Below are positions 37,171-46,260 of a stretch of DNA of 64,000 nucleotides, piece by piece. The stretch covers positions 124,001 to 188,000 of the forward strand of contig NZ_JAIZEN010000003.1 of NCBI RefSeq assembly GCF_024189295.1. Direction: 5' to 3'. Each line of letters opens with the position of its first letter. Positions within the stretch are counted from its first letter, which is position 1. A model generated the notes under the pieces. That model made no database searches. It was not told where the DNA came from and was given only the letters and a program-made list of their open reading frames with translations. The translations under genes were made by a program, and so were the position numbers. This DNA comes from Halobacillus sp. A1. GTDB taxonomy: Bacteria > Bacillota > Bacilli > Bacillales > Halobacillaceae.

Positions 37171-37214
37171 AATGCGAGGCATCAATTTTCAAATTTGATG
37201 CCTCGCATTTTTTT
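37171..37214. terminator. Rho-independent terminator after yppE
   Basis: AATGCGAGGCATCAA (37171-37185) pairs perfectly with TTGATGCCTCGCATT (37195-37209), flanked by A-rich and T-rich runs, so it can work in both directions. Confidence 0.94.
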
Positions 37215-37416
37215 CATATAGGTAAAGTTTTGTCCACCTTCTTCCTACAGATTGTTTAGTTATCACCTTGAGATCTCACATGGACTTTAGCTTTTATTAA
37301 GAATGTAATCTTTAATTACTAGAAGACAGGACCTCTAAACCCACCTCAAGTCAAACCAAAGGGATGATGGTCTGGAGTGTAGGTTTCGCACCTTGCACCA
37401 CTTTTAAATAGACAGA
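37215..37416. other. Intergenic stretch between two terminators
   Basis: The 316 bases between yppE and the efflux gene have terminators at both ends. In the 200 bases between them I see no open frame with a ribosome site, no promoter of note and no strong helix. Confidence 0.6.
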
Positions 37417-37450
37417 AGAAAGCCCACTCTAACTTAAGGGTGGGCTTTCT
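37417..37450 (-). terminator. Terminator of the RND efflux gene
   Basis: AGAAAGCCCAC (37417-37427) pairs with GTGGGCTTTCT (37440-37450), 11 bp, starting 4 bases past the stop on the reverse strand, followed by TCTGTCTATTT. Confidence 0.85.
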
Positions 37451-37453
37451 AGA

Positions 37454-40400
37454 TCAGTTATCAGCCCATTTGGACCTGATCCGATCCAGGATAATATAAA
37501 ATACGGGTACGAGAATCAAGGTCAGCAGGGAAGAGAACATGAGGCCGAATACAATAGATACAGCAAGAGGTCTGAATAATACATCCCCTGTAAATATGAT
37601 TGGCGTCAAAGCTGCGATTGAAGTTAGAGATGTTAATACGATAGGACGTATTCTTGCACGGCCTGCTTCAATCACACTCTCAACTGTAGATGAGTAATTC
37701 TGCTTGTTTTGTTCAATAAATTCGATAAGAATGACAGAGTTTCTTACGACGACACCGGAAAGAGATACAATCCCCAGTACAGCAAGGAAGCTGAGTGGTT
37801 CTCTTGAAATAAACAAGCCGATGATCGCCCCTGTAATGGCAATGAATACAGAGCTTGTAATGAGTAACGGCATCGTAAGTGAATTAAATTGCAGTGCAAT
37901 CGTAATGTAAATCAAAAATAGTACGATAACAAATAGTTTAGAAACTTCAACAAAAAATTCGGACTGTGCGTCGGACTGACCCGTTTCAATCACAGTGTAA
38001 CCCTGAGGAAGCTCTTCAGAGATGGACTCTCGCAGTTCTTCACCTTTTGGAGTGAAGTTCTCTTCCTCTCCTTCTTTAGGATACGCTTCAAGAGTAATAG
38101 TCCGTTCTCCATCTAAATGCGGAATAGTTCCAATTTGTTCAGATTCTTCTCTATCAATTACCTCGTCCAACTGGAGTATTTCAGGAGGGCCGTTATTACC
38201 TCCATTGGAACTTGTAACGCTAAGCTCACTTAAGTTAATCCCGTCTTGTTCACCATCATCGACAATGATTCTGACAGGAAGGCGCTCTTGACCATCATCA
38301 AAAGTTCCAAGTGGTACGCCTGTATTAGCTATTTGAAGCTGAGAAGTAACCGTGTCAACGGATATTTCGTTTTCAGCCAACAGTTCCCGGTCCGGGATGT
38401 AGTTGACGATGGGCTGTAACGTACCGATATCCAACGTAACAATTTCCGTTTCAGATAGTTCTTCGAATTGAGATTTGGCTTGTTCTGCTTGATTGGCCAA
38501 TTCTTCAATGTCCGGACCTTGCAGCTTCAGTTCTACAGGTGGAGAAGGCGGGGGACCGGACACGATTGTATCAAGAAAGATTTCTGCTCCTGCATACTCT
38601 TCTCTTATTGGTTCCTCCCACTCACTGATGAACTCTGTGGCACTCGTAACCTCACGATCGATACGAACGAGCAGCTGACCGGTATTATCTCCGGCTTGGG
38701 ATAAGGATTGGCTGAATAAGTTAGGAAGACCTTCCCCTGCATAGACAGCCGTCTCGGTAACGGAGTCTTCGTTATCCAGGATGAATTGCTCCATATTTTC
38801 TAATTCTTCTTTTGAATCTTCGAGTGTCGTTCCTTGTGGGAATTCTACTGATATTGTTACTTCCGGACGGTCAGCGGCTGGAAAGAATTCAAAGGGAATT
38901 CTTAAAACAAGCAGGGATAAAAGGATACAGGCGACAAGCCCGATCACTCCCGTTCTGATCGGCTTTTTAGTAACAGCGGGAAGCACTCGGTCGGCATAAC
39001 CTTTTTCCATTCCGTCAAAAAGGTTTCCTAATAAACCTGTTTTTGGTTTATTTTTATTCTTTTTACTCACTTTCCGGGTGTATTGTACCGTTGGAATCAA
39101 TGTCAGCGAAATAAAGGTAGAAGCAATAACTGTAAAAATAAGCACGCTAGGCAGCGCTCGTATGAATTCACCATTCGTCCCTGATATAAACGTAAGAGGG
39201 AAGAAGCTGAATATGATCATCAGGGTCGAAGTTATGATGGATTTCCTCACCTCCATCACCCCATTGATCGTCCCTTCGAGCGGGCGGTCTCCAAGCTGAA
39301 ACCTTCTTTGGATGTTGTCGTTAATTACAATGGCATCATCGACTAAAATCCCTATAGCTATAATGATCCCTATAACTGAAATTTGATTCAAATCCACTCC
39401 GATATATGGAAGAGGGATAAGACCTATAATAATAGAAATAGGGATGGCGAATGCGACGAGAATGGCTGATGAAAGCGGCAGCCCCAGAATCATGATTACT
39501 ACAACTGCTAGCAGCGATATCACAAAGGAAGAAATGAGATTAGAGTATACCTCTTCAATAACTGTACTTTGAGTATAAAATTGTTCTACAGTAATATTTG
39601 AGGGCAGCTCTGATTCAAGGGAAGATAGTTCTTCTGTAATATTTTCTTGTAGAGAAGATATGTTTACGCCTTTCTCAGCAAGTACGGTAAGTGATAATGC
39701 ATTTTTACCTTCGTAAGAAATGTCATCACTTACTTCCTGCTCTTCCAATGTTACTTCACCTAAATCACTGATCGTTACAGGATTACCATCTTCATCCGTG
39801 GATACAGCGATCTCTTCCAATTGATCCAGGTCACTGTATTTCTCAAATGATAATTGGTAAATTGTCGAGTCCCTTTGTTCTGTTCCAATAGCGGCCGGAG
39901 ACAATTCCGCATTAATGGACTCTATAACCTGCGGAGCAGCGATTTGATTCTCTTCCAATGCATCATTATCCAGATTGAATGTCACTTGCTGCTCAGGCAG
40001 CCCTTTGATAAGAAGTGAATCCACTCCTGCAATGGATGTAAGCTGTTCCTCCCATTCATCGAGTGTAGACCTTAAATCCGTCAAATCCTCCTGCTGCTCC
40101 GCTAGAATGTGATAGGAAGCTACGGCAGAAGTGGAGAGGTCTGTGTTGAGGGTGGGTTCCTCTACTTGATCTGGGAAACCACGGGAAACATCAGTGATCA
40201 CTTGCTGAATTTCTCCATTGATCTTATCTGTATCTACATTACTTCCAAGAGTAGCCGTGACCGTACCGAAACCGGTCGTGGAAGAAGAAGTCAGTTCCTC
40301 GATTCCGTCTAATGAAAGCAATTCTTCTTCAAGTGGGTTTGTTACTGCTCGTTCAACTTCTTCAGGATTCGCTCCAGGGAAAGCTGTTGATATCGATGCT

Positions 40401-40522
40401 ACATTCACATTGATTTCTGGTATCTCTCTTTTAGGGAGTTGAACATATGTAAATATCCCTGTGAAAATGAGAATGGCGACGAGCACCCATACCATTTTTC
40501 TGTATTCAATTAATTTTTTCAT
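37454..40522 (-). CDS. RND-superfamily efflux transporter (AcrB/SwrC type)
   Basis: A 1022-residue proton-driven exporter. Architecture: membrane helix about 9-29, a large external loop (about 30-330), five to six helices (about 330-550, including GIIIAIGILVDDAIVINDNIQ with the coupling aspartates), a second external loop and a second helix bundle ending near 1015. Resembles Gram-positive SwrC/YerP pumps linked to surfactin and lipid export; substrate not predictable. No membrane-fusion or outer-membrane partner is nearby. I chose ATG 40522 after GGAGGTGC; GTG 40534 overlaps the SD. Confidence 0.9.
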   Translation of the reverse strand: MKKLIEYRKMVWVLVAILIFTGIFTYVQLPKREIPEINVNVASISTAFPGANPEEVERAVTNPLEEELLSLDGIEELTSSSTTGFGTVTATLGSNVDTDKINGEIQQVITDVSRGFPDQVEEPTLNTDLSTSAVASYHILAEQQEDLTDLRSTLDEWEEQLTSIAGVDSLLIKGLPEQQVTFNLDNDALEENQIAAPQVIESINAELSPAAIGTEQRDSTIYQLSFEKYSDLDQLEEIAVSTDEDGNPVTISDLGEVTLEEQEVSDDISYEGKNALSLTVLAEKGVNISSLQENITEELSSLESELPSNITVEQFYTQSTVIEEVYSNLISSFVISLLAVVVIMILGLPLSSAILVAFAIPISIIIGLIPLPYIGVDLNQISVIGIIIAIGILVDDAIVINDNIQRRFQLGDRPLEGTINGVMEVRKSIITSTLMIIFSFFPLTFISGTNGEFIRALPSVLIFTVIASTFISLTLIPTVQYTRKVSKKNKNKPKTGLLGNLFDGMEKGYADRVLPAVTKKPIRTGVIGLVACILLSLLVLRIPFEFFPAADRPEVTISVEFPQGTTLEDSKEELENMEQFILDNEDSVTETAVYAGEGLPNLFSQSLSQAGDNTGQLLVRIDREVTSATEFISEWEEPIREEYAGAEIFLDTIVSGPPPSPPVELKLQGPDIEELANQAEQAKSQFEELSETEIVTLDIGTLQPIVNYIPDRELLAENEISVDTVTSQLQIANTGVPLGTFDDGQERLPVRIIVDDGEQDGINLSELSVTSSNGGNNGPPEILQLDEVIDREESEQIGTIPHLDGERTITLEAYPKEGEEENFTPKGEELRESISEELPQGYTVIETGQSDAQSEFFVEVSKLFVIVLFLIYITIALQFNSLTMPLLITSSVFIAITGAIIGLFISREPLSFLAVLGIVSLSGVVVRNSVILIEFIEQNKQNYSSTVESVIEAGRARIRPIVLTSLTSIAALTPIIFTGDVLFRPLAVSIVFGLMFSSLLTLILVPVFYIILDRIRSKWADN

Positions 40523-40576
40523 TGCATAAAGCACCTCCAGTAAATAATTTTTAAGATTCTATACCTTTATGAATAC

Positions 40577-40607
40577 AGTATAAACTTATTTCTGACACTT
40601 GTGTCAA
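40577..40607 (-). promoter_or_regulatory. Promoter and palindromic operator candidate of the RND pump
   Basis: Reverse strand: perfect -35 TTGACA (40607-40602), 19-base spacer, TATACT (40582-40577). The palindrome TGACAC-TT-GTGTCA (40593-40606) covers the -35, a layout typical of repressor control, often TetR or MarR type. No regulator gene is adjacent; one TetR-like gene starts at 63949. Confidence 0.55.
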
Positions 40608-40631
40608 AAATAATGTTCTCCAATGTGCTGA

Positions 40632-41111
<480 letters not shown>

Positions 41112-41119
41112 TAATAAAA

Positions 41120-41144
41120 AACTACCTGCTTCAGGTAGTTTTTT
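41120..41144 (+). terminator. Rho-independent terminator after cdd
   Basis: AACTACCTG (41120-41128) pairs with CAGGTAGTT (41132-41140), loop CTT, then TTTT; the upstream A-run extends the helix. Confidence 0.92.
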
Positions 41145-41193
41145 ATTATTTATTTCCATATATCCCATATAATAAGGGTGGAGTGTGATAGAG

Positions 41194-41757
41194 ATGAAAA
41201 CGATGGTTGTTTCAGGATACAAACCCATGGAGTTAGGAATATTTAAAGAAGATGACCCAAAGGTACATATTATAAAATCCGCATTAAAGAAAAGATTGAT
41301 ATCTTTTATTGATGAAGGTTTAGAATGGGTCCTTATTTCTGGCCAAATGGGTGTCGAGTTATGGACGGGGGAAGTGGTATTGGATTTAAAAGAAGAGTAC
41401 GACATTAAATTGGGCATTCTTCCTCCATTCATAAATCAACAGACCAGATGGCCGGAAATGTTGCAGCACTCCTATGAAATGCTCTGTGAGCAAGCCGACT
41501 TTTATAAGCCGATTTATGATAAAGAGTATGAAGGTCCTTTTCAATTCAGGGCAAAAGATCAATTCTTAGTCGAACATTCGGAAGGGTGTTTACTATTATA
41601 TGATGAAGAGACGGACGGCTCCCCGAAATACTTTTTGAAATTAGTTGAATCCTATAGGGAGCATCATGATTATCCAATACTTTATATCACCCCGTTTGAC
41701 TTGGAAGAAACCGCTGAAGAAATACGTATGTCAGACCCTGATTTTTGGAATCAATGA
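41194..41757 (+). CDS. ypsA: SLOG-family protein YpsA (DUF1273)
   Basis: A 187-residue Rossmann-like protein of the SLOG nucleotide-sensing superfamily. Family motifs are VVSGYKPMELGIF at the start, WVLISGQMGVELWTGEVVLDL near 47-67, and LLLYDEETDGSPKYFLK. In B. subtilis and Staphylococcus YpsA influences cell division and is encoded beside gpsB, as here. Its ligand is unknown. I chose ATG 41194 after GGTGGAG; GTG 41185 in the same frame is too close. Confidence 0.9.
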   Translation: MKTMVVSGYKPMELGIFKEDDPKVHIIKSALKKRLISFIDEGLEWVLISGQMGVELWTGEVVLDLKEEYDIKLGILPPFINQQTRWPEMLQHSYEMLCEQADFYKPIYDKEYEGPFQFRAKDQFLVEHSEGCLLLYDEETDGSPKYFLKLVESYREHHDYPILYITPFDLEETAEEIRMSDPDFWNQ

Positions 41758-41837
41758 AAAATTTACTAGGAGAAAAATTGACATTCTCGCAATGATTTGA
41801 AAAAATATAGGTAATGTGCTGAACAGAGGTGATAAAA

Positions 41838-42158
41838 ATGGGTGTAGAGAAGTACAAGTTGAATGGTAAAGATATTTTAGAAAAAGATTTCAAAACGTCT
41901 ATGCGTGGGTACAATCAGGAAGAAGTAGATGAATTTTTGGACTTGATCATTCAAGATTATGAAACCTTTACAAAAGAAATAGAAAACCTTCAAAATGAAA
42001 ATAGCCGCCTTAAAAAATTTCCGGCCCGGGATGATGCTCCCACACAAAGAATGAGACCTATTAATAATAATCAAAATCACCAGGTGAATTACGACATCAT
42101 TAAGCGGGTGTCCAACTTGGAAAAAGCGGTATTTGGCAAAAAATATGCTGAAGAATAG
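41838..42158 (+). CDS. gpsB: Cell-cycle protein GpsB
   Basis: A DivIVA-like adaptor that links PBP1 and other wall synthases to the division site. In 106 residues the N-terminal membrane-binding coiled coil has DILEKDFKTSMRGYNQEEVDEFLD (about 13-36), then a long helix to about 66, a disordered linker, and the C-terminal trimerising helix (about 85-104). ATG 41838 is preceded by GAGGTG. Its partner PBP1 is encoded at 32.6-35.3 kb. Confidence 0.94.
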   Translation: MGVEKYKLNGKDILEKDFKTSMRGYNQEEVDEFLDLIIQDYETFTKEIENLQNENSRLKKFPARDDAPTQRMRPINNNQNHQVNYDIIKRVSNLEKAVFGKKYAEE

Positions 42159-42248
42159 TTTTCCACAAAATACCTGATGACAAGAGCTAGTATTTTTGCT
42201 ATTATTAGTAGACTTGCTTTAGAGTAAGATTGTTGAAAACTGATTTCA

Positions 42249-42643
42249 TTTGAATACTCGGGTAATCGCTGTATGAGTGAAATCATGCAGAGGAAAGTCC
42301 ATGCTCGCACAAACTGAGATGTTTGTAGTGTTCGTGCTTGACGAAACCATAAGTCAAGGTAGCTATTAGCTAACGGCAGGGAAAATACCTACGTTCGTAA
42401 GAATATGGTATGAATACTTTGAAAGTGCCACAGTGACGAAGCTGGAATAGAAATATTTCAGGTGGAACGAGGTAAACCCCGCGAGCGAGCAACCCAAATT
42501 AAGGTAGGGGCACTTTTGGATGGGAATACAACCTGAAGAAAGGCCGCGTAAAGCGGCAGATAGATGATTACCACCGGAGTACGAGGTTGACCACCGCTGG
42601 CAGTACTATGGAACAGAACATGGCTTACAGAGTATTCAAAGGT
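42249..42643 (+). ncRNA. rnpB: RNase P RNA, Bacillus type (type B)
   Basis: The ribozyme subunit that matures tRNA 5' ends. P1 is formed by TTTGAATACTC (42249-42259) and GAGTATTCAAA (42630-42640). Conserved core segments are all present: GAGGAAAGTCCATGCTCGCAC near 42290, AGTGCCACAGTGACGAAG near 42424, GGTAAACCCC near 42471, AACCCAAATT near 42490, and ACATGGCTTACAG near 42618. It lies after gpsB as in B. subtilis. The exact ends are estimated from P1. Confidence 0.95.
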
Positions 42644-42664
42644 CATTGATTCAACATGAGAATT

Positions 42665-42703
42665 CCCTTCTGAAAAGCCTTATGCTTTTTAGAAGGGTTT
42701 TTT
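42665..42703 (+). terminator. Rho-independent terminator after rnpB
   Basis: CCCTTCTGAAAAGC (42665-42678) pairs with GCTTTTTAGAAGGG (42684-42697), 14 bp with one wobble, then six T. Confidence 0.94.
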
Positions 42704-42746
42704 ATTTCCACAGAAATTCATGTACGAATACATAGGAGGATTCAGA

Positions 42747-43883
42747 ATGACACAAAAGGTGACATTAATTGCAACAGCAGCTATGGGTATTGAAGCTTTC
42801 GTTGCCCGGGAAGTAAAAGCGTTAGGATATGAAAATGTACAAACAGAAAATGGCAGAGTGGTATTTGAGGCTCCCGTCTCAGCTATTCCCAGAGCGAATT
42901 TATGGCTGCGGACCGCCGATCGTGTCAAGCTGCTAGTAGGAAGATTTAAAGCATATAGTTTTGATGAGCTTTTTGAACAAACGAAGGCACTTCCATGGGA
43001 GGAATTTATTACAGAGGAGGGTGAGTTTCCCGTCGTAGGGAAGTCCGTTAAATCCAAACTTTATAGTGTTCCTGATTGTCAATCCATCGTTAAAAAAGCA
43101 GTAGTTGAACGATTGAAGAAAAAATACGGGGTGGCTTCCATTCTTAAAGAAACTGGAGCTTTTCACCGTATAGAAGTCGCTATCCATAAGGATGAAGTTC
43201 TTCTCACTATGGATACGTCAGGAAGCGGCCTGCATAAACGTGGCTATCGTGTTGGTCAGGGAGAGGCTCCGCTTAAAGAAACGCTTGCAGCAGCTCTTAT
43301 CCAGACGACAAACTGGTCTCCTGATCAACCTTTTGTCGACCCATTTTGCGGGTCCGGAACAATTGCGATTGAAGCAGCTTTAATCGGACAAAACATCGCA
43401 CCAGGCTTCAACCGGGAGTTCTCTTCAGAGAATTGGCATTTTATCAGTTCATCAAATTGGGAACGTGCATTCGAGGAAGCGGAAGACCATGCTAATTATG
43501 ACCAGCCTCTTGACATTACTGGTTCTGACATCAGCCATGACATGATACAAATAGCTAAAAGCAATGCAATGGAAGCAGGTTTGGGTGACTTGATCCAGTG
43601 GAAACAAATGCAGGTGAAAGATTTTCATCCTAAAAAAGATAACGGTTATCTTGTAGCCAATCCTCCTTATGGAGAGCGGATGGGAGATAAGCCGGAAGTA
43701 GAGGAGATGTACAGGGATTTAGGTGTGATTATGCGTGATTATCCATCATGGAGTGTCTATATCCTTACATCAAACGAGAGTTTCGAGAGTCTTTACGGAA
43801 AAGAAGCGACCAAAAAACGTAAATTGTTCAACGGCTTCATCAAAACCGATTATTATCAGTATTTCGGAAAGCATGTAAAGTGA
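42747..43883 (+). CDS. ypsC: THUMP-domain 23S rRNA guanine N2-methyltransferase (YpsC)
   Basis: A 378-residue rRNA methyltransferase of the RlmL/RlmK N-terminal type. The THUMP RNA-binding domain covers about 45-160; the methyltransferase domain has the SAM motif DPFCGSGTIAIEAA near 195-208 and the catalytic NPPYGERMGD near 309-318, typical for exocyclic amine methylation. ATG 42747 follows AGGAGG; the frame upstream lacks a better start. It lies next to rnpB and ypwA as in B. subtilis. Confidence 0.9.
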   Translation: MTQKVTLIATAAMGIEAFVAREVKALGYENVQTENGRVVFEAPVSAIPRANLWLRTADRVKLLVGRFKAYSFDELFEQTKALPWEEFITEEGEFPVVGKSVKSKLYSVPDCQSIVKKAVVERLKKKYGVASILKETGAFHRIEVAIHKDEVLLTMDTSGSGLHKRGYRVGQGEAPLKETLAAALIQTTNWSPDQPFVDPFCGSGTIAIEAALIGQNIAPGFNREFSSENWHFISSSNWERAFEEAEDHANYDQPLDITGSDISHDMIQIAKSNAMEAGLGDLIQWKQMQVKDFHPKKDNGYLVANPPYGERMGDKPEVEEMYRDLGVIMRDYPSWSVYILTSNESFESLYGKEATKKRKLFNGFIKTDYYQYFGKHVK

Positions 43884-43914
43884 TCAAATAGCCATAAAAC
43901 AAGGGGAGCTTACT

Positions 43915-45408
43915 GTGAGTCTATCTACTGAGCAAAAATTTTGGAGTTTGTTGAAAGAGCAGTCATCTTTTCAAGAAGCTATTGGCCTGATGGCCTGGGA
44001 TATGCGAACAAAAGCGCCGAGCAAAGGGATGGATAACCGTTCAGAAGTGCTAGGGGTTCTTTCACAGAAAGTACATGAAATCCAAACCTCTGATGTGCTG
44101 AAGGAGTATATTGAGGAACTTAAGAAAAAATCTTCAAGTAATCGGTTGACAGCTTCTCTGCAAGTCGCAGAAGAAACCTATGACCGCACGACAAAGATTC
44201 CTGCTTCTATGTATAGAGAGTATGTCACTCTTCAGTCGAGGGCGGAATCAAGGTGGGCTGAAGCTAAAGAAAATAATGACTTTAAAAGTTTTCAGCCGCA
44301 CTTAGAAGAGTTAGTAAAATACAATCGTGAATTCGCCAATTTGTGGGGCTATGAACAACACATATACGATGCCCTGCTTTACAATTATGAACCAGGGATC
44401 ACGGTCGAGCAGCTGGATTCAGTATTTCCTAAGGTTCGTGAATCCTTAACCAGTCTACTTAATGAAATTAAAAACGCGCCTGTGCAGCCGGATCCCGAAG
44501 TTTTAAAAGGCCATTTTCCTAAACAACAGCAGGAAAAGTTCAGTGAAGAAATTTTAAAGCGTATGAGTTATGATTTCGAAGCAGGGCGTTTAGACGAGAC
44601 AATTCACCCCTTTGCCATCGGGTTGAATGTAAATGATGTTCGCGTAACTACGAAATATGATGAGGAAGATTTTCGCACGGCTGTGTTCGGGACGATTCAT
44701 GAAGGAGGGCATGCGCTTTATGAACAAAATATCGATCCCAACCTGTCTTTTACTCCTCTCGCTACCGGAACGTCTATGGGAATCCATGAATCTCAATCGT
44801 TGTTCTGGGAAAATTTCATAGCTCGCAGCCGGCCATTTTGGGAGACGCACTATGAAGTCTTCCAGTCCTATGCTCCTCGGCGATTCGAAAAAATACCTTT
44901 AGAGGATTTTTTCCGTGCGGTAAATGAAGTGAAACCTTCACTTATAAGGATCGAAGCGGACGAACTGACCTATCCACTTCACATAATGGTCCGTTACGAA
45001 TTAGAAAAAGCATTGATTCACGGCGATATTGAGGTGAAGCACTTGCCCGCGTTGTGGAACGAAAAAATGCACAGCTATCTAGGTGTTACTCCTCGCAAGG
45101 ATTCTGAAGGGGTACTCCAGGATATCCACTGGGCAGGGGGAGACTTCGGTTATTTCCCTTCTTATGCTTTAGGTTACATGTACGCTGCCCAAATCCAGCA
45201 TGCAATGAAGCAGGAGATTGACATAGATGAAACGATCAAGGCTGGGGATTTTCATCAAATCAAGCAGTGGTTGACGAAGAACATTCATCAATACGGTAAA
45301 ATGAAAAAGCCGCTGTCTATTCTAAATGAGGTGACAGGCGAAGGACTGAACGCTGATTATTTAATTTCTTATTTGACGGATAAATATCGTGGCATCTATC
45401 AACTCTAG
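43915..45408 (+). CDS. ypwA: Carboxypeptidase Taq, M32 family
   Basis: A cytosolic zinc metallocarboxypeptidase of 497 residues. The metal site is HEGGH (in FGTIHEGGHALYEQN, near 262-266), with the third ligand in the GIHESQSLFWENF helix. Long helical N-terminal arm and the late DIHWAGGDFGYFPSYALGYMYAAQ block are typical. Start GTG 43915, SD AAGGGGAGC. Follows ypsC by 31 bases, likely one transcript. Confidence 0.95.
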   Translation: MSLSTEQKFWSLLKEQSSFQEAIGLMAWDMRTKAPSKGMDNRSEVLGVLSQKVHEIQTSDVLKEYIEELKKKSSSNRLTASLQVAEETYDRTTKIPASMYREYVTLQSRAESRWAEAKENNDFKSFQPHLEELVKYNREFANLWGYEQHIYDALLYNYEPGITVEQLDSVFPKVRESLTSLLNEIKNAPVQPDPEVLKGHFPKQQQEKFSEEILKRMSYDFEAGRLDETIHPFAIGLNVNDVRVTTKYDEEDFRTAVFGTIHEGGHALYEQNIDPNLSFTPLATGTSMGIHESQSLFWENFIARSRPFWETHYEVFQSYAPRRFEKIPLEDFFRAVNEVKPSLIRIEADELTYPLHIMVRYELEKALIHGDIEVKHLPALWNEKMHSYLGVTPRKDSEGVLQDIHWAGGDFGYFPSYALGYMYAAQIQHAMKQEIDIDETIKAGDFHQIKQWLTKNIHQYGKMKKPLSILNEVTGEGLNADYLISYLTDKYRGIYQL

Positions 45409-45417
45409 TTCGTATAA

Positions 45418-45451
45418 AAAACCAGCTGTTTAACACAACAGCTGGTTTTTT
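45418..45451. terminator. Bidirectional terminator between ypwA and the lipoprotein gene
   Basis: ACCAGCTGTT (45421-45430) pairs with AACAGCTGGT (45437-45446), extended by A/T runs on both sides. Serves both converging genes. Confidence 0.93.
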
Positions 45452-45453
45452 AT

Positions 45454-45996
45454 TTATGAGAATTCATTTTTGAGATTAGTCGGGTTAAGATCGGCATCTT
45501 CATAAATTCCATTGATGGTTTCCTGGAATTTTTCGAATTCCTCATTTGCTGAAGTCAGATCTGCATCTGTAAGGCTTTCATCAAGAGCGGATTCTACTTC
45601 TTCAAAATATGATTTTAGAGATGGTAGAGCTTCTTCATATTGTTCAATGATGTCATCAGACAGATCTGCTTCAATCTCATACTCTTCAACTTTAGCTGCC
45701 GCGTCACTAGCTGCAGATTTAGCTGCTTCTCCTGCATCGCGGATGGTATCTTCGTCAGGTTCCTCTGCTCCGACAGCTGCTTCAAAATCAGCGATCTGGG
45801 ATTGTTCTGGACGGAAAGTCGTAGCCATATCCTGCTGCACGTTTAAGATTTCTTTGTTAGCTGACGTGTCTTCACTGGCAGTTTCTTCTGTTGAGTCGTT
45901 ATCATTTGAGTCTCCGTTATTGCTGTCCTCTTCATTCGAACAGCCAGCCACTGTAATTACAGTAGCTATTCCTAATGTAATCAACCATTTTTTCAT
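45454..45996 (-). CDS. Acidic lipoprotein of unknown function
   Basis: A 180-residue lipoprotein: signal peptide MKKWLITLGIATVITVAGC with the lipobox cysteine at 19, then a short Asn/Asp/Ser/Glu-rich linker (about 20-47), then a helical, strongly acidic domain with few basic residues. No enzymatic motif; the helices recall small extracytoplasmic lipoproteins of bacilli. ATG 45996 has TAGGAGGAC upstream. I do not recognise the family. Acidic surface fits a halophile. Confidence 0.82.
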   Translation of the reverse strand: MKKWLITLGIATVITVAGCSNEEDSNNGDSNDNDSTEETASEDTSANKEILNVQQDMATTFRPEQSQIADFEAAVGAEEPDEDTIRDAGEAAKSAASDAAAKVEEYEIEADLSDDIIEQYEEALPSLKSYFEEVESALDESLTDADLTSANEEFEKFQETINGIYEDADLNPTNLKNEFS

Positions 45997-46055
45997 TCTT
46001 ATGTCCTCCTATGTATATACGTTTCACTGAGTAGTCTAAATACTCTATTTGTGCG

Positions 46056-46083
46056 TGTAAACTATTTAAAAAATTGTTATAAT
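46056..46083 (+). promoter_or_regulatory. Putative promoter of the type III polyketide synthase operon
   Basis: A consensus TATAAT (46078-46083) with a weak TGTAAA (46056-46061) 16 bases before it. It would give a leader of about 170 bases before the bcsA start. Confidence 0.45.
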
Positions 46084-46260
46084 ATGGAGAATTTTCTGAG
46101 AAAGATTGAACAGTATAAATTGATGGTAATGAAATGCACTCTACCCGTATTGTCCTGCTCTACCATAAGTTTTCTCGCATCCATGGTAATAGAGTGGAAA
46201 AAATTTATTAAGGATAATAATAAACTTATAAGGCACTCTAATTTAAAAAGGGGTGCGTTT

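Noticed and set aside
46051-46260. N-terminal extension of the polyketide synthase
   Set aside because: Related enzymes start at MAFIL, and the consensus -10 lies inside the extension; listed only as a leader.
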